Made by a program: the position numbers and the translations under genes
The notes under the pieces: generated by a model
Told to the model about the DNA's origin: nothing
What the model saw: only the letters and a program-made list of their open reading frames with translations
Database searches by the model: none
From: Acidobacteriaceae bacterium
GTDB taxonomy: Bacteria > Acidobacteriota > Terriglobia > Terriglobales > Acidobacteriaceae
DNA: 32,135 nt
Direction of reading: 5' to 3'
Assembly: GCA_028283625.1 (NCBI GenBank)
Contig: JAPWKG010000011.1
Location: 1-32,135 of the forward strand
Shown: in pieces, positions 1 through 6,471 of the stretch
Layout of the letters: every line of letters starts with the position of its first letter
Numbering within the stretch: the stretch's first letter is position 1

Positions 1-2
1 CT

Positions 3-602
3 CTCATCATCATCGACATGCAGAAGGACTTTCTGCCTGGCGGAGCGCTCGCCGTAGACAAAGGCGACGAGATCATAGCTCCCATCGAAGGCTTCGCCCG
101 CAAGTTCGAGCATGTCGTGCTCACCGCCGATTGGCACCCCCGTGGCCACATCTCCTTCGCTTCATCCTACGAAGGCCTGCAACCCAACCACTCCGTGCGC
201 ACCGATTACGGCGAGCAGCAGCTCTGGCCCGAGCACTGCATTCAAAACACCCCCGGCGCGGAGTTCGGCGTGGATATCCCCCACGCCGGCCTGGTGCTGC
301 GCAAAGGAACACGGCCACACCTCGACAGCTATTCCGCCTTCCTGGAAAACGACCACATGACCCCGACCGGGCTCGCAGGCTATCTGCGCGAACGTCAGCT
401 CACCCGGCTCTTCCTCTGCGGCCTGGCCTTTGACTACTGCGTCGGCTCCTCGGCCGTCGATGCAACCAAGATGGGCTTCGAGGTGCTCGTTCTGGAAGAT
501 CTTTCACGCGCCATTGCTCCAGAGAGCACAGCCACCATGCGAGAGCGCTTCGCGAAGCTTTCCATCCAGTGCGTGCACTCAGACATCCTGATGAAGAAGT
601 AG
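3..602 (+). CDS. pncA: Nicotinamidase (5' end outside window)
   Basis: Isochorismatase-fold nicotinamidase, which hydrolyses nicotinamide to nicotinate and ammonia in the NAD salvage pathway in the cytoplasm. The reading frame is already open at the first base: codons before the ATG at 18 read LIIID, which is the conserved first strand of the family, so the ATG at 18 is internal and the gene starts upstream of the window. The catalytic triad is visible: Asp of IDMQKDF (codon 15-17), Lys of VLRKGT and Cys of AFDYCVGSSA. The metal-binding Asp/His/His is in TADWHPRGH. The usual cis-peptide region around VLRKGT and the C-terminal half are intact, so only a few N-terminal residues are missing. The downstream gene is on the same strand but about 210 bases away. 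Confidence 0.93.
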   Translation, partial: LIIIDMQKDFLPGGALAVDKGDEIIAPIEGFARKFEHVVLTADWHPRGHISFASSYEGLQPNHSVRTDYGEQQLWPEHCIQNTPGAEFGVDIPHAGLVLRKGTRPHLDSYSAFLENDHMTPTGLAGYLRERQLTRLFLCGLAFDYCVGSSAVDATKMGFEVLVLEDLSRAIAPESTATMRERFAKLSIQCVHSDILMKK

Positions 603-813
603 CCTTTCCTCCCCCGCGTACACCATTTATCGAACACCACTGTTGCCGACCTTGGTTCGCAACCCCGTTTCCACCTTCTTTTTTCGGTGAACCTTGGGGA
701 TTACTCTTGACTCCTTCGGCACCGGGTGTCAAAGTAGGCACATCGACCACTGCCGTACATCGGACGTGGTATGGTCGGCGCCCCGCTCTGGCAGCCGTCC
801 GCGCAAAACTAAA

Positions 814-1383
814 ATGGCAACTTCGATGGCGCCCCTCGCAGCCAACGCTCCCTCGCAGGAGCTCGCAGCTGAGCGTGAAGTCCTCAAGTGTGAACATTGC
901 AAGCTGGTCCAGTACCGGACCACGGCAGACACCTGCCGACGCTGCAAGAAATCCCTGCTTCCAGAGCTACCCAAACCTCAAGCCACAATCGCGCTGGTTC
1001 CTGCGGCCGAGACGGTGGAAGATGACGGCAGCATTCAGGTCGCAACCGCGGTTCGTGATCTGCGCCGCGTCCGCAATCTCTCGCAGCGCCAGCTCGCGGC
1101 CCGCATGAACGTGCCCCGCACCTACATCTCCAAGATCGAGAACGGAAAGGCTATGCCAACGCTCTCCTCGCTCGATCGACTCGCACGCGCGCTGCAGGTG
1201 GACATCTCCGCGCTGCTGCGGGATGCCCCCACGCGCCACAAGGACGAGACCGCCTTGTTGATGACCGACCCCTTCCTGGCCGAGATCGCCAAGTATGCGC
1301 AGCACCTGAACGCTACGCAGAAGTCGATCTTCCTGAACCAGGTGCGGGAGTTTGCTCAGGGACGCACGCGCAAGCTCGCCTAA
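814..1383 (+). CDS. Zinc-ribbon plus XRE-family HTH transcriptional regulator
   Basis: A 189-residue predicted DNA-binding protein. Residues 26-44 hold two CxxC knuckles (CEHC and CRRC), a probable small zinc ribbon. Residues about 73-130 form an XRE/Cro-type helix-turn-helix (LSQRQLAARMNVPRTYISKI is the core), followed by a short helical tail of about 50 residues ending in basic residues. The target is not evident from the sequence. I chose the ATG at 814 (MATSMAPLA). The frame stays open up to a TTG at 694, but the extra 40 residues look non-coding in composition and have no ribosome-binding site; an ATG at 826 is also possible. The gene stands alone, about 210 bases after pncA, and ends at a strong terminator shared with the convergent methyltransferase gene. 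The zinc ribbon might make it metal- or redox-responsive, which is only a guess. Confidence 0.88.
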   Translation: MATSMAPLAANAPSQELAAEREVLKCEHCKLVQYRTTADTCRRCKKSLLPELPKPQATIALVPAAETVEDDGSIQVATAVRDLRRVRNLSQRQLAARMNVPRTYISKIENGKAMPTLSSLDRLARALQVDISALLRDAPTRHKDETALLMTDPFLAEIAKYAQHLNATQKSIFLNQVREFAQGRTRKLA

Positions 1384-1418
1384 GCCCAGGCATCAGAAAA
1401 AACCTTCTTTCCTCCAAA

Positions 1419-1466
1419 CGCCGGAGCCCCCTCTTCTCGCGAAGAAGGGGCTCCGGCGTCTCTCCT
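1419..1466. terminator. Bidirectional intrinsic terminator
   Basis: A perfect 12-bp stem, CGCCGGAGCCCC (1419-1430) with GGGGCTCCGGCG (1447-1458). It is followed by a T-rich stretch on the plus strand (1459-1466). On the minus strand a run of six T's follows the stem after a short purine-rich gap (plus-strand A run at 1397-1402). It lies between two convergent genes and can serve both. Confidence 0.9.
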
Positions 1467-1488
1467 TTTGGGCGACTACCTTGTCCCT

Positions 1489-2205
1489 CTATGGCCGCAT
1501 TCTGTAGATCCCGGTCACATCATGCTCTGAAGCCACCGGGTCCGCCGCGCGGTCCTGCTCCGACATCGGAATCGAGCCGCGAAACAATATCTCCAGCCGA
1601 GGGTCGTCCCGCAACGGCGTATCGTCGTGTTCGTTCTGGTAGATCAGATAGCTTTCTCCTCCAGCCCTCTGCAACGCATTCAGTACGGCACGAACCACTG
1701 GCGGTCCGAATGGGTTGTAGAGAAACAGCAGGCGCGGCCCCTCTGTATAGGCCACCGCCGTGGCATCGCCCTGCCGCGCATCCACCGGGCACACCGCCTT
1801 GCCTTGAGCCAGCCACCGCGTCACATTCTGCTCGGCGATCCTTGCCAGGCGCGGGTCCAGCTCCACCCCAACGGCCTCCAGAAACGGCCAGCGGCTTGCC
1901 AGCAGCAGCGCTCTGCCCTTGCCACAACCGAGGTCGTAAAACCGAAAATTTTCTACGCTTTCCGATACGAGAAGACTCTTCCAGCGCTCCAGGGCTCCCA
2001 CCAGCCGTGACGGGGGAACCCCTGCGTAAGCAGTGATGTGCTCATCGTTAGCCCCACCCGAACCCAGGCTCGCCGCTCCAATCACCCCGCCGGTATCGGT
2101 TCCGTTTTCCTGATCAAAGGGATGCCGTGCCTCGCGCCGCCGCAGCAGCCACTGCCTGGTCCGGGAAGCCCACCCTCTGACCCTGCGTCTGGAGAGTCCT
2201 GCCAT
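1489..2205 (-). CDS. Class I SAM-dependent methyltransferase, substrate unknown
   Basis: A 238-residue protein with a Rossmann-type SAM-binding core. Motif I is FYDLGCGKGRALLLAS at residues 89-104 and the acidic loop after strand 2 is VGVELDP at about 112-118. The later LLFLYNPFGPPVVRAVL is the usual motif around strand 4, where NPF replaces the NPPY of N-methyltransferases. The N-terminal 60 residues are basic and rich in Arg, and do not match a domain I know. The substrate cannot be read from the sequence; related proteins are annotated only as class I methyltransferases. It starts at an ATG, is divergent from uppS with about 100 bases between, and is convergent with the regulator gene upstream. 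Confidence 0.85.
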   Translation of the reverse strand: MAGLSRRRVRGWASRTRQWLLRRREARHPFDQENGTDTGGVIGAASLGSGGANDEHITAYAGVPPSRLVGALERWKSLLVSESVENFRFYDLGCGKGRALLLASRWPFLEAVGVELDPRLARIAEQNVTRWLAQGKAVCPVDARQGDATAVAYTEGPRLLFLYNPFGPPVVRAVLNALQRAGGESYLIYQNEHDDTPLRDDPRLEILFRGSIPMSEQDRAADPVASEHDVTGIYRMRP

Positions 2206-2304
2206 GCCATCCTCCTGTCTTTTCTGGCTTTCAGCATAGCGCTGTAGTTTCCACCGTGCTCCTCACGCTGGTTTTTGCTACCCTTTCGTGAAGCGAGAGC
2301 AGCC

Positions 2305-3216
2305 GTGCACCAGTCCCAGAATCAACGCAACTACCAGCGCTCCAACCGCGCACACGAGCTCACGGCCGAAGAACGGGCCGTCTACGATCGGCTGTGCCTT
2401 GATCGTATGCCGCAGCACGTTGCCATCATTATGGACGGCAATGGCCGTTGGGCCGGCAAACGTGCGCTCAAGCGCTTTCTCGGCCACCAGCAGGGCGCCG
2501 AAAGCGTGCAGTACGTCGTCGAAACAGCCTCGCGCGTCGATATCCCCTGGATCACGCTCTACGCCTTTTCCATTGAGAACAACCTCCGCCGCCCCGGCAA
2601 CGAGGTCAGCTTCCTCATGAAGCTGCTCAAGAACTATCTCGTCTCCAACGTGCAGCGCATGAACGACAACAACATCCGCATGGCCTACATCGGCCGCACG
2701 CACGAGCTCACCCCCGATGTGCAGGAGACCATGCGCTGGGCAGAAGAGCAGACCGCCAAAAACACCGGCACCACGCTCACCCTGGCACTCCACTACGGCT
2801 CCCGCGCAGAGATCGTCGACTCTGCCCGCTCGGTCGTGCACAAAATGTTTGCTGAAGCCAAGCAGCGCGGCATCTCCGTGGAAGACATGCTCGCCGCCGA
2901 AGGCGGTGAGGAAGCGATTCAGCATCGCATCGACGAAGAAACAATCGCGGCGAACCTCTACACCGCGCACATGCCCGATCCGGATCTCGTCGTTCGCACC
3001 TCCGGCGAGCAGCGTATCTCCAACTTCCTGCTCTGGCAGCTTGCTTACTCAGAGATCTACGTGACCGATCGCCTATGGCCGGACTTCCGCGGGCTTCATC
3101 TGCTCGAAGCGGTTGAAGCGTATCAGGGACGCGAGAGACGTTTTGGCGGTCTGGGAGAAACCAGCGACGAGAACCTCAGCGATGTTCTGCCGACCGAGGC
3201 CGAACTCACGCGATAG
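2305..3216 (+). CDS. uppS: Isoprenyl transferase (undecaprenyl diphosphate synthase)
   Basis: Cis-prenyltransferase that condenses isopentenyl diphosphate units onto farnesyl diphosphate to give the C55 lipid carrier for peptidoglycan and other envelope polymers. Family signatures are complete: HVAIIMDGNGRWA with the catalytic Asp, GHQQGAE, TLYAFSIENN, the Arg pair in VRTSGEQRISNFLLWQ, and the magnesium-binding Glu in YSEIYVTDRLWPDF. It is longer than the E. coli enzyme (about 250 residues) because of an N-terminal extension of about 35 residues and a short insertion near AEGGEEAIQHR. The start is uncertain: the frame opens at a TTG at 2275 without a ribosome-binding site; GTG at 2305 has a purine-rich AGCGAGAG upstream and is preferred; ATG at 2407 sits directly at the conserved core. 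cdsA follows about 115 bases later, as in the common uppS-cdsA pair. Confidence 0.95.
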   Translation: MHQSQNQRNYQRSNRAHELTAEERAVYDRLCLDRMPQHVAIIMDGNGRWAGKRALKRFLGHQQGAESVQYVVETASRVDIPWITLYAFSIENNLRRPGNEVSFLMKLLKNYLVSNVQRMNDNNIRMAYIGRTHELTPDVQETMRWAEEQTAKNTGTTLTLALHYGSRAEIVDSARSVVHKMFAEAKQRGISVEDMLAAEGGEEAIQHRIDEETIAANLYTAHMPDPDLVVRTSGEQRISNFLLWQLAYSEIYVTDRLWPDFRGLHLLEAVEAYQGRERRFGGLGETSDENLSDVLPTEAELTR

Positions 3217-3267
3217 CTCCTCTTCCGCATCCTCACTGCCGAACAAAGCCACCTTCAGGTTGGCCTA

Positions 3268-3301
3268 CTGTCCATCGAGCGCAGCTGTCCATCGAGTGCA
3301 G
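3268..3301. repeat. Tandem 17-bp duplication between uppS and cdsA
   Basis: Two adjacent 17-bp units, CTGTCCATCGAGCGCAG (3268-3284) and CTGTCCATCGAGTGCAG (3285-3301), differing at one base. The start of a third copy (CTGT) runs into a short inverted repeat GCTGTG/CACAGC (3301-3306, 3310-3315), directly before the possible cdsA ATG at 3316. Confidence 0.85.
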
Positions 3302-3333
3302 CTGTGAGCCACAGCATGTATGCTCAACAACTG

Positions 3334-4179
3334 ATGAAGCGTATCCTCACCGCTCTTGTTCTTATCGCCGTCGTCGTATCGCTTGTGCTGCTTGGCAAGC
3401 TCTGGATGATTACCCTGCTCGCCGCGGTCATCGCGGTGCTGGCTGCGCTTGAGTTCCGCAACATCACCGCCGCATGCAATAGTCCCATTCCCTTGTGGTG
3501 GACCATCGCGGCGATCGCGCTCTTTTTCTTCGCCGTCTTCCTTCGTCCGCAGGACACGATCACAGCCGTTGTCTTCTCCACGCTCGTGCTCTTTGCCTGG
3601 AACGCTCTCACCACCAGCGTGGATCGCGTGCTGGGCGAAACAGCCTCCGGCGTACTCATGCTGGTCTATATCGCGTACCCGCTAACCCTGCTTCCGCAGA
3701 TCTGGTCGCTCGAAAACGGCACCGCTCTGCTGCTTTTCCTTTTCCTGTGCGTCTGGTGCGGCGATATTGCGGCGCTCTATGTCGGCAAGAACTTCGGCAA
3801 GCGCAAGCTGGCTCCCACGCTTTCTCCCAACAAAACATGGGAAGGCGCCATCGCATCCGTAGTCGCCGCTGTAGCCTTCGGCATGGGCCTGCTCTGGCTC
3901 GGCAACTGGCTTTCCACCAACGGCTCCGGCTACACCCGCCTGCACAGCACCGCACCGTGGTGGGAGTACATCCTGCTGGCCGTGCTCCTGAACATCGCCG
4001 CACAGTTTGGCGACCTGCTTGAATCCGCACTGAAGCGTGGCGCGGGCATCAAAGACTCAGGCACCCTTCTGCCCGGGCACGGCGGCGTCCTCGACCGCAT
4101 CGATGCTCTCCTGCTCGCCGCTCCGGTGCTCTGGTTGGTCTGGGTTGTGAAGGAATACTTCTCGCTCGGCAGCTTCTAG
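3334..4179 (+). CDS. cdsA: Phosphatidate cytidylyltransferase (CDP-diglyceride synthase)
   Basis: Integral membrane enzyme that makes CDP-diacylglycerol from phosphatidate and CTP, the branch point for bacterial phospholipids. The C-terminal family signature is complete: SALKRGAGIKDSGTLLPGHG followed by GVLDRID, containing the S-x-x-K-R...K-D...H-G-G...D-R-x-D residues. Upstream, LAPTLSPNKTWEGA is the second conserved block. About eight hydrophobic segments precede and surround these. Three in-frame starts exist: GTG at 3304, ATG at 3316 and ATG at 3334. I chose 3334 because the family typically begins with MKR followed immediately by the first membrane helix; none has a strong ribosome-binding site. 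The gene ends only 15 bases from the convergent kdpE-like gene, with no terminator visible in between. Confidence 0.95.
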   Translation: MKRILTALVLIAVVVSLVLLGKLWMITLLAAVIAVLAALEFRNITAACNSPIPLWWTIAAIALFFFAVFLRPQDTITAVVFSTLVLFAWNALTTSVDRVLGETASGVLMLVYIAYPLTLLPQIWSLENGTALLLFLFLCVWCGDIAALYVGKNFGKRKLAPTLSPNKTWEGAIASVVAAVAFGMGLLWLGNWLSTNGSGYTRLHSTAPWWEYILLAVLLNIAAQFGDLLESALKRGAGIKDSGTLLPGHGGVLDRIDALLLAAPVLWLVWVVKEYFSLGSF

Positions 4180-4194
4180 CCGCGAACACGCCGC

Positions 4195-4887
4195 CTACTC
4201 CACCTGGAACCGATAGCCCACATAATTCTCCGTCGTCAGATAGCGTGGAGAGGCCGGGTCTTCTTCCAGCTTGCGACGAAGCTGGCTGACATACGTTCTC
4301 AGGTACTCGCGCTCATTGCCGTACTCCGGCCCCCAAACCTGGGTGAGCAGCTGTGTATGCGAGAGCGGCCGGCCGGCATGCCGCATGAGTAGATGCAGAA
4401 GCTCGAACTCTTTCGGCGTCAGATGCAGTTCCTCTCCATGACGCGTAATTTTGTGCGCCGCCGGATCGAGCGAAAACGGACCAAGCTCAAGCATCCGTTG
4501 CGTATCGTCCGTCGACGCTCGAACCCGACGTACCGCTGACCGCAGACGTGCAGCAAGCTCCGGCAAACGGAAGGGTTTGGTTACATAATCATCCGCTCCG
4601 GCATCCAGCGCCGCGATCTTGTCCTCTTCGTGGTCGCGCACCGTTAGCACCAGAATCTGCAGCGCTGGCTCCATCGCGCGCAGCTTTGCGCACGCGGCCA
4701 TGCCTCCCATCCCCGGCATGTTGAGATCCAGAAGCACCGCCTCCGCTTTTTTATTGCGCAGCTGCGCCAGCGCCGTCTCCCCGCTCCAGGCCTCTTCCAC
4801 CTGAAAGCCGAGTGCCTCAAGCATCGTCTTCAGGCTGCGACGAAGCGCCACATCGTCTTCCACAAGCAGAACTGATCCCTGATGCAT
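4195..4887 (-). CDS. kdpE: KdpE-like OmpR-family response regulator
   Basis: A 230-residue two-component regulator. The receiver domain (about residues 5-118) has the acidic pocket VEDD, the phosphoacceptor Asp54 in LLDLNMPG and the conserved Lys in VTKPFR. The C-terminal winged helix (about 130-228) carries LTPKEFELLHLL and the recognition-helix region YLRTYVSQLRRKLEEDP, ending in TTENYVGYRF. This is the KdpE-type arrangement. It probably acts with the kinase encoded just upstream: the kinase stop and this ATG overlap in TGATG, a translational coupling signal that also fixes the start at 4887 rather than the upstream TTG at 4905. In E. coli KdpE activates the kdpFABC potassium pump, but no kdp pump gene is in this window, so the target here is unknown. 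Confidence 0.88.
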   Translation of the reverse strand: MHQGSVLLVEDDVALRRSLKTMLEALGFQVEEAWSGETALAQLRNKKAEAVLLDLNMPGMGGMAACAKLRAMEPALQILVLTVRDHEEDKIAALDAGADDYVTKPFRLPELAARLRSAVRRVRASTDDTQRMLELGPFSLDPAAHKITRHGEELHLTPKEFELLHLLMRHAGRPLSHTQLLTQVWGPEYGNEREYLRTYVSQLRRKLEEDPASPRYLTTENYVGYRFQVE

Positions 4888-6326
4888 CACGATGCCTCTC
4901 CCCAACTTCCAGCCGGGAGACGGATCAAAAAAGTTGTTCCCGTATCCGGCTCGCTCTCCACAGAGATACTTCCCCCCATCGCCTCCATTGCACGCAACGC
5001 AACCGAAAGCCCGATTCCCGTGCCGCTTGCCTTGTGCTCTGTAGATGCTCCCCGGTAGTAGCGCTCAAAAATCAAGGTGTGCTCCTGCGCGGGAATAAAC
5101 GATCCTTCATTATGGACAGCCAGAGTTACCATCTCTCCCACCCGCGCAAAGCTTAGTCGTACCGGGGTCGTCATCGCACCGTACTTCAATGCGTTCTCCA
5201 GAACCTGTACCAGCACAAGCTTCAACAGCTCCGGGTCTGCAGAGAGACGCTCCTCGCCTGCGTCAGGAAACTGCAGCCGGGTAACATCCTGTCCTGCGCG
5301 CAGTTCGTGCTTCACCGAATCACAAAGCGCGCTCAGTTCAACTACCTGCAGGTTCACGCGAACGTTCTGCACTTCAAGATGAGCGGTGCGCAGCAACGTA
5401 TTGGTCACATCAGACAGATAGATCGCCTGCCCTTCGATCGTATCGGCCAGCTGCAACTGCGCCGCGGTCAACGGACCAATCTCCCGCAGCCCTGAACTGG
5501 AAGCGATGATCGTAGTCAGCGGCGTCTTTACCGCATGAGCAAGCCCATCAAGCACCGCCGCGCGCAAACGCTCGGAGACAGTCTGCGACTGCGCGCGAAC
5601 CTCGGACTGCATCGAACGAATACGCTCGAGATGCGTTGCCACCAGCGCCGCCAGCGAATCGGAAACCACCGGGTCCACCGCACCGCACAGCAACAAGGCG
5701 CCGCTCGTCTTTGCCCCGTAGCGCAGCAGACGAACGCTGCCTGCGCCTTCCGGTAGGTCATAACTCTGTTGCGTACGAAGCGCTGCGCGAAGTCGCGGTT
5801 CAGCCTCCTGCGCCCTTCCCACAGAAACAACTCGCAGATGCTCTGTCGTAAGCAGAGCTACCCCTTCCACGCGAAAGCGGCTATGGATCAGCTCACACAG
5901 CTGTTCCTCAACCGCATCCTTCCAATCCAGCAGAAGAGCGCTGCGTGAAACCTCATAGAGCAACCGCTGCTGCTCCTCCGCCTTCTGCAACAGATCGGAC
6001 TTAATACGAATACGGTGAGAAAGCCGGCTAACCAGCGTCGAGGTCGCAGCAAAGGTCAGCAAAGCAAACGCATCATGCGGAGAAGCCACTTCAAGCGTGT
6101 ACCGCGGCTCGGTAAAGAAGAAGTCCAGTTCCAGCGTTGCAACAACCGCAACCGTAAGGGACGCTCGAAACCCCGCGCGCCATGCGACCACAATCGTAAT
6201 CAGCATGAAGACCGGAATCGAAGTCATATCCGGAACCGAAGAGCGCGCCGCCAGCAAAGCGCAACCCAGCGTAAACAGGCTAGCGCCGCAGGCCCACAGC
6301 ATCGGTCTCAATGGAAAAAGTTTCAC
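4887..6326 (-). CDS. KdpD-like sensor histidine kinase lacking the N-terminal KdpD domains
   Basis: A 479-residue membrane kinase, about half the length of classical KdpD (about 890-900). It starts directly with the DUF4118 four-helix membrane unit (residues about 8-105), including the typical LELDFFFTEPRYTLEV before the last helix. A GAF-like region follows (about 125-225). The HisKA domain has the phosphoacceptor His264 in LAHAVKTPLTT. The ATPase domain has an N box VLENALKYG, a G box GTGIGLS and the final GTTFLI. The N-terminal KdpD cytoplasmic sensor and universal-stress-protein domains of the E. coli protein are absent; this is a known variant class rather than a truncation, because a normal ATG start and helix follow. 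It is coupled to the KdpE-like gene. The signal sensed is not known. Confidence 0.88.
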   Translation of the reverse strand: MKLFPLRPMLWACGASLFTLGCALLAARSSVPDMTSIPVFMLITIVVAWRAGFRASLTVAVVATLELDFFFTEPRYTLEVASPHDAFALLTFAATSTLVSRLSHRIRIKSDLLQKAEEQQRLLYEVSRSALLLDWKDAVEEQLCELIHSRFRVEGVALLTTEHLRVVSVGRAQEAEPRLRAALRTQQSYDLPEGAGSVRLLRYGAKTSGALLLCGAVDPVVSDSLAALVATHLERIRSMQSEVRAQSQTVSERLRAAVLDGLAHAVKTPLTTIIASSSGLREIGPLTAAQLQLADTIEGQAIYLSDVTNTLLRTAHLEVQNVRVNLQVVELSALCDSVKHELRAGQDVTRLQFPDAGEERLSADPELLKLVLVQVLENALKYGAMTTPVRLSFARVGEMVTLAVHNEGSFIPAQEHTLIFERYYRGASTEHKASGTGIGLSVALRAMEAMGGSISVESEPDTGTTFLIRLPAGSWGEAS

Positions 6327-6361
6327 GCGACACCTGCAACCACCTTACGGCATTCGACCTA

Positions 6362-6417
6362 AGGAAGACATAAAGAGCCCTTCTTCCGAAAGGGCGAGCG
6401 GATCTTTATGCCTTCTT
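6362..6417. promoter_or_regulatory. Large nested hairpin in the divergent kinase/TonB-receptor intergenic region
   Basis: Three consecutive stems fold on each other. The outer stem is 6362-6367 with 6412-6417 (one G-U). The middle stem is CATAAAGA (6369-6376) with TCTTTATG (6403-6410), perfect. The inner stem is GCCCTT (6377-6382) with AAGGGC (6390-6395), with a seven-base loop. Only a GAGCGGA bulge (6396-6402) and an A/C mismatch interrupt it. It lies 54 bases before the receptor start and 35 bases before the kinase start, so it would be in the 5' leader of one or both messages, or act as DNA. It does not match a riboswitch class I know. As no complete gene reads into it, it is not an ordinary terminator. 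Confidence 0.6.
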
Positions 6418-6471
6418 GAGATTCTCTCCTTTGTCATGGCTTCACCGGGTTACTCCGGGCAGGAGGCTCAC

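Noticed and set aside
703..740. Promoter before the zinc-ribbon regulator (TTGACT at 707-712)
   Set aside because: No acceptable -10 hexamer at 16-18 bases, so it was not listed as a feature.
6369..6410. Known riboswitch class for the hairpin before the TonB receptor
   Set aside because: I compared it from memory with the cobalamin, fluoride, c-di-GMP, mini-ykkC and similar consensus elements and found no matching core, so I list it only as an unassigned hairpin.
6097..6471. Upstream extension of the TonB receptor frame to 6097
   Set aside because: It overlaps the coding sequence of the opposite kinase and lacks a ribosome-binding site, while ATG 6472 has a perfect AGGAGG and leads into a signal peptide.
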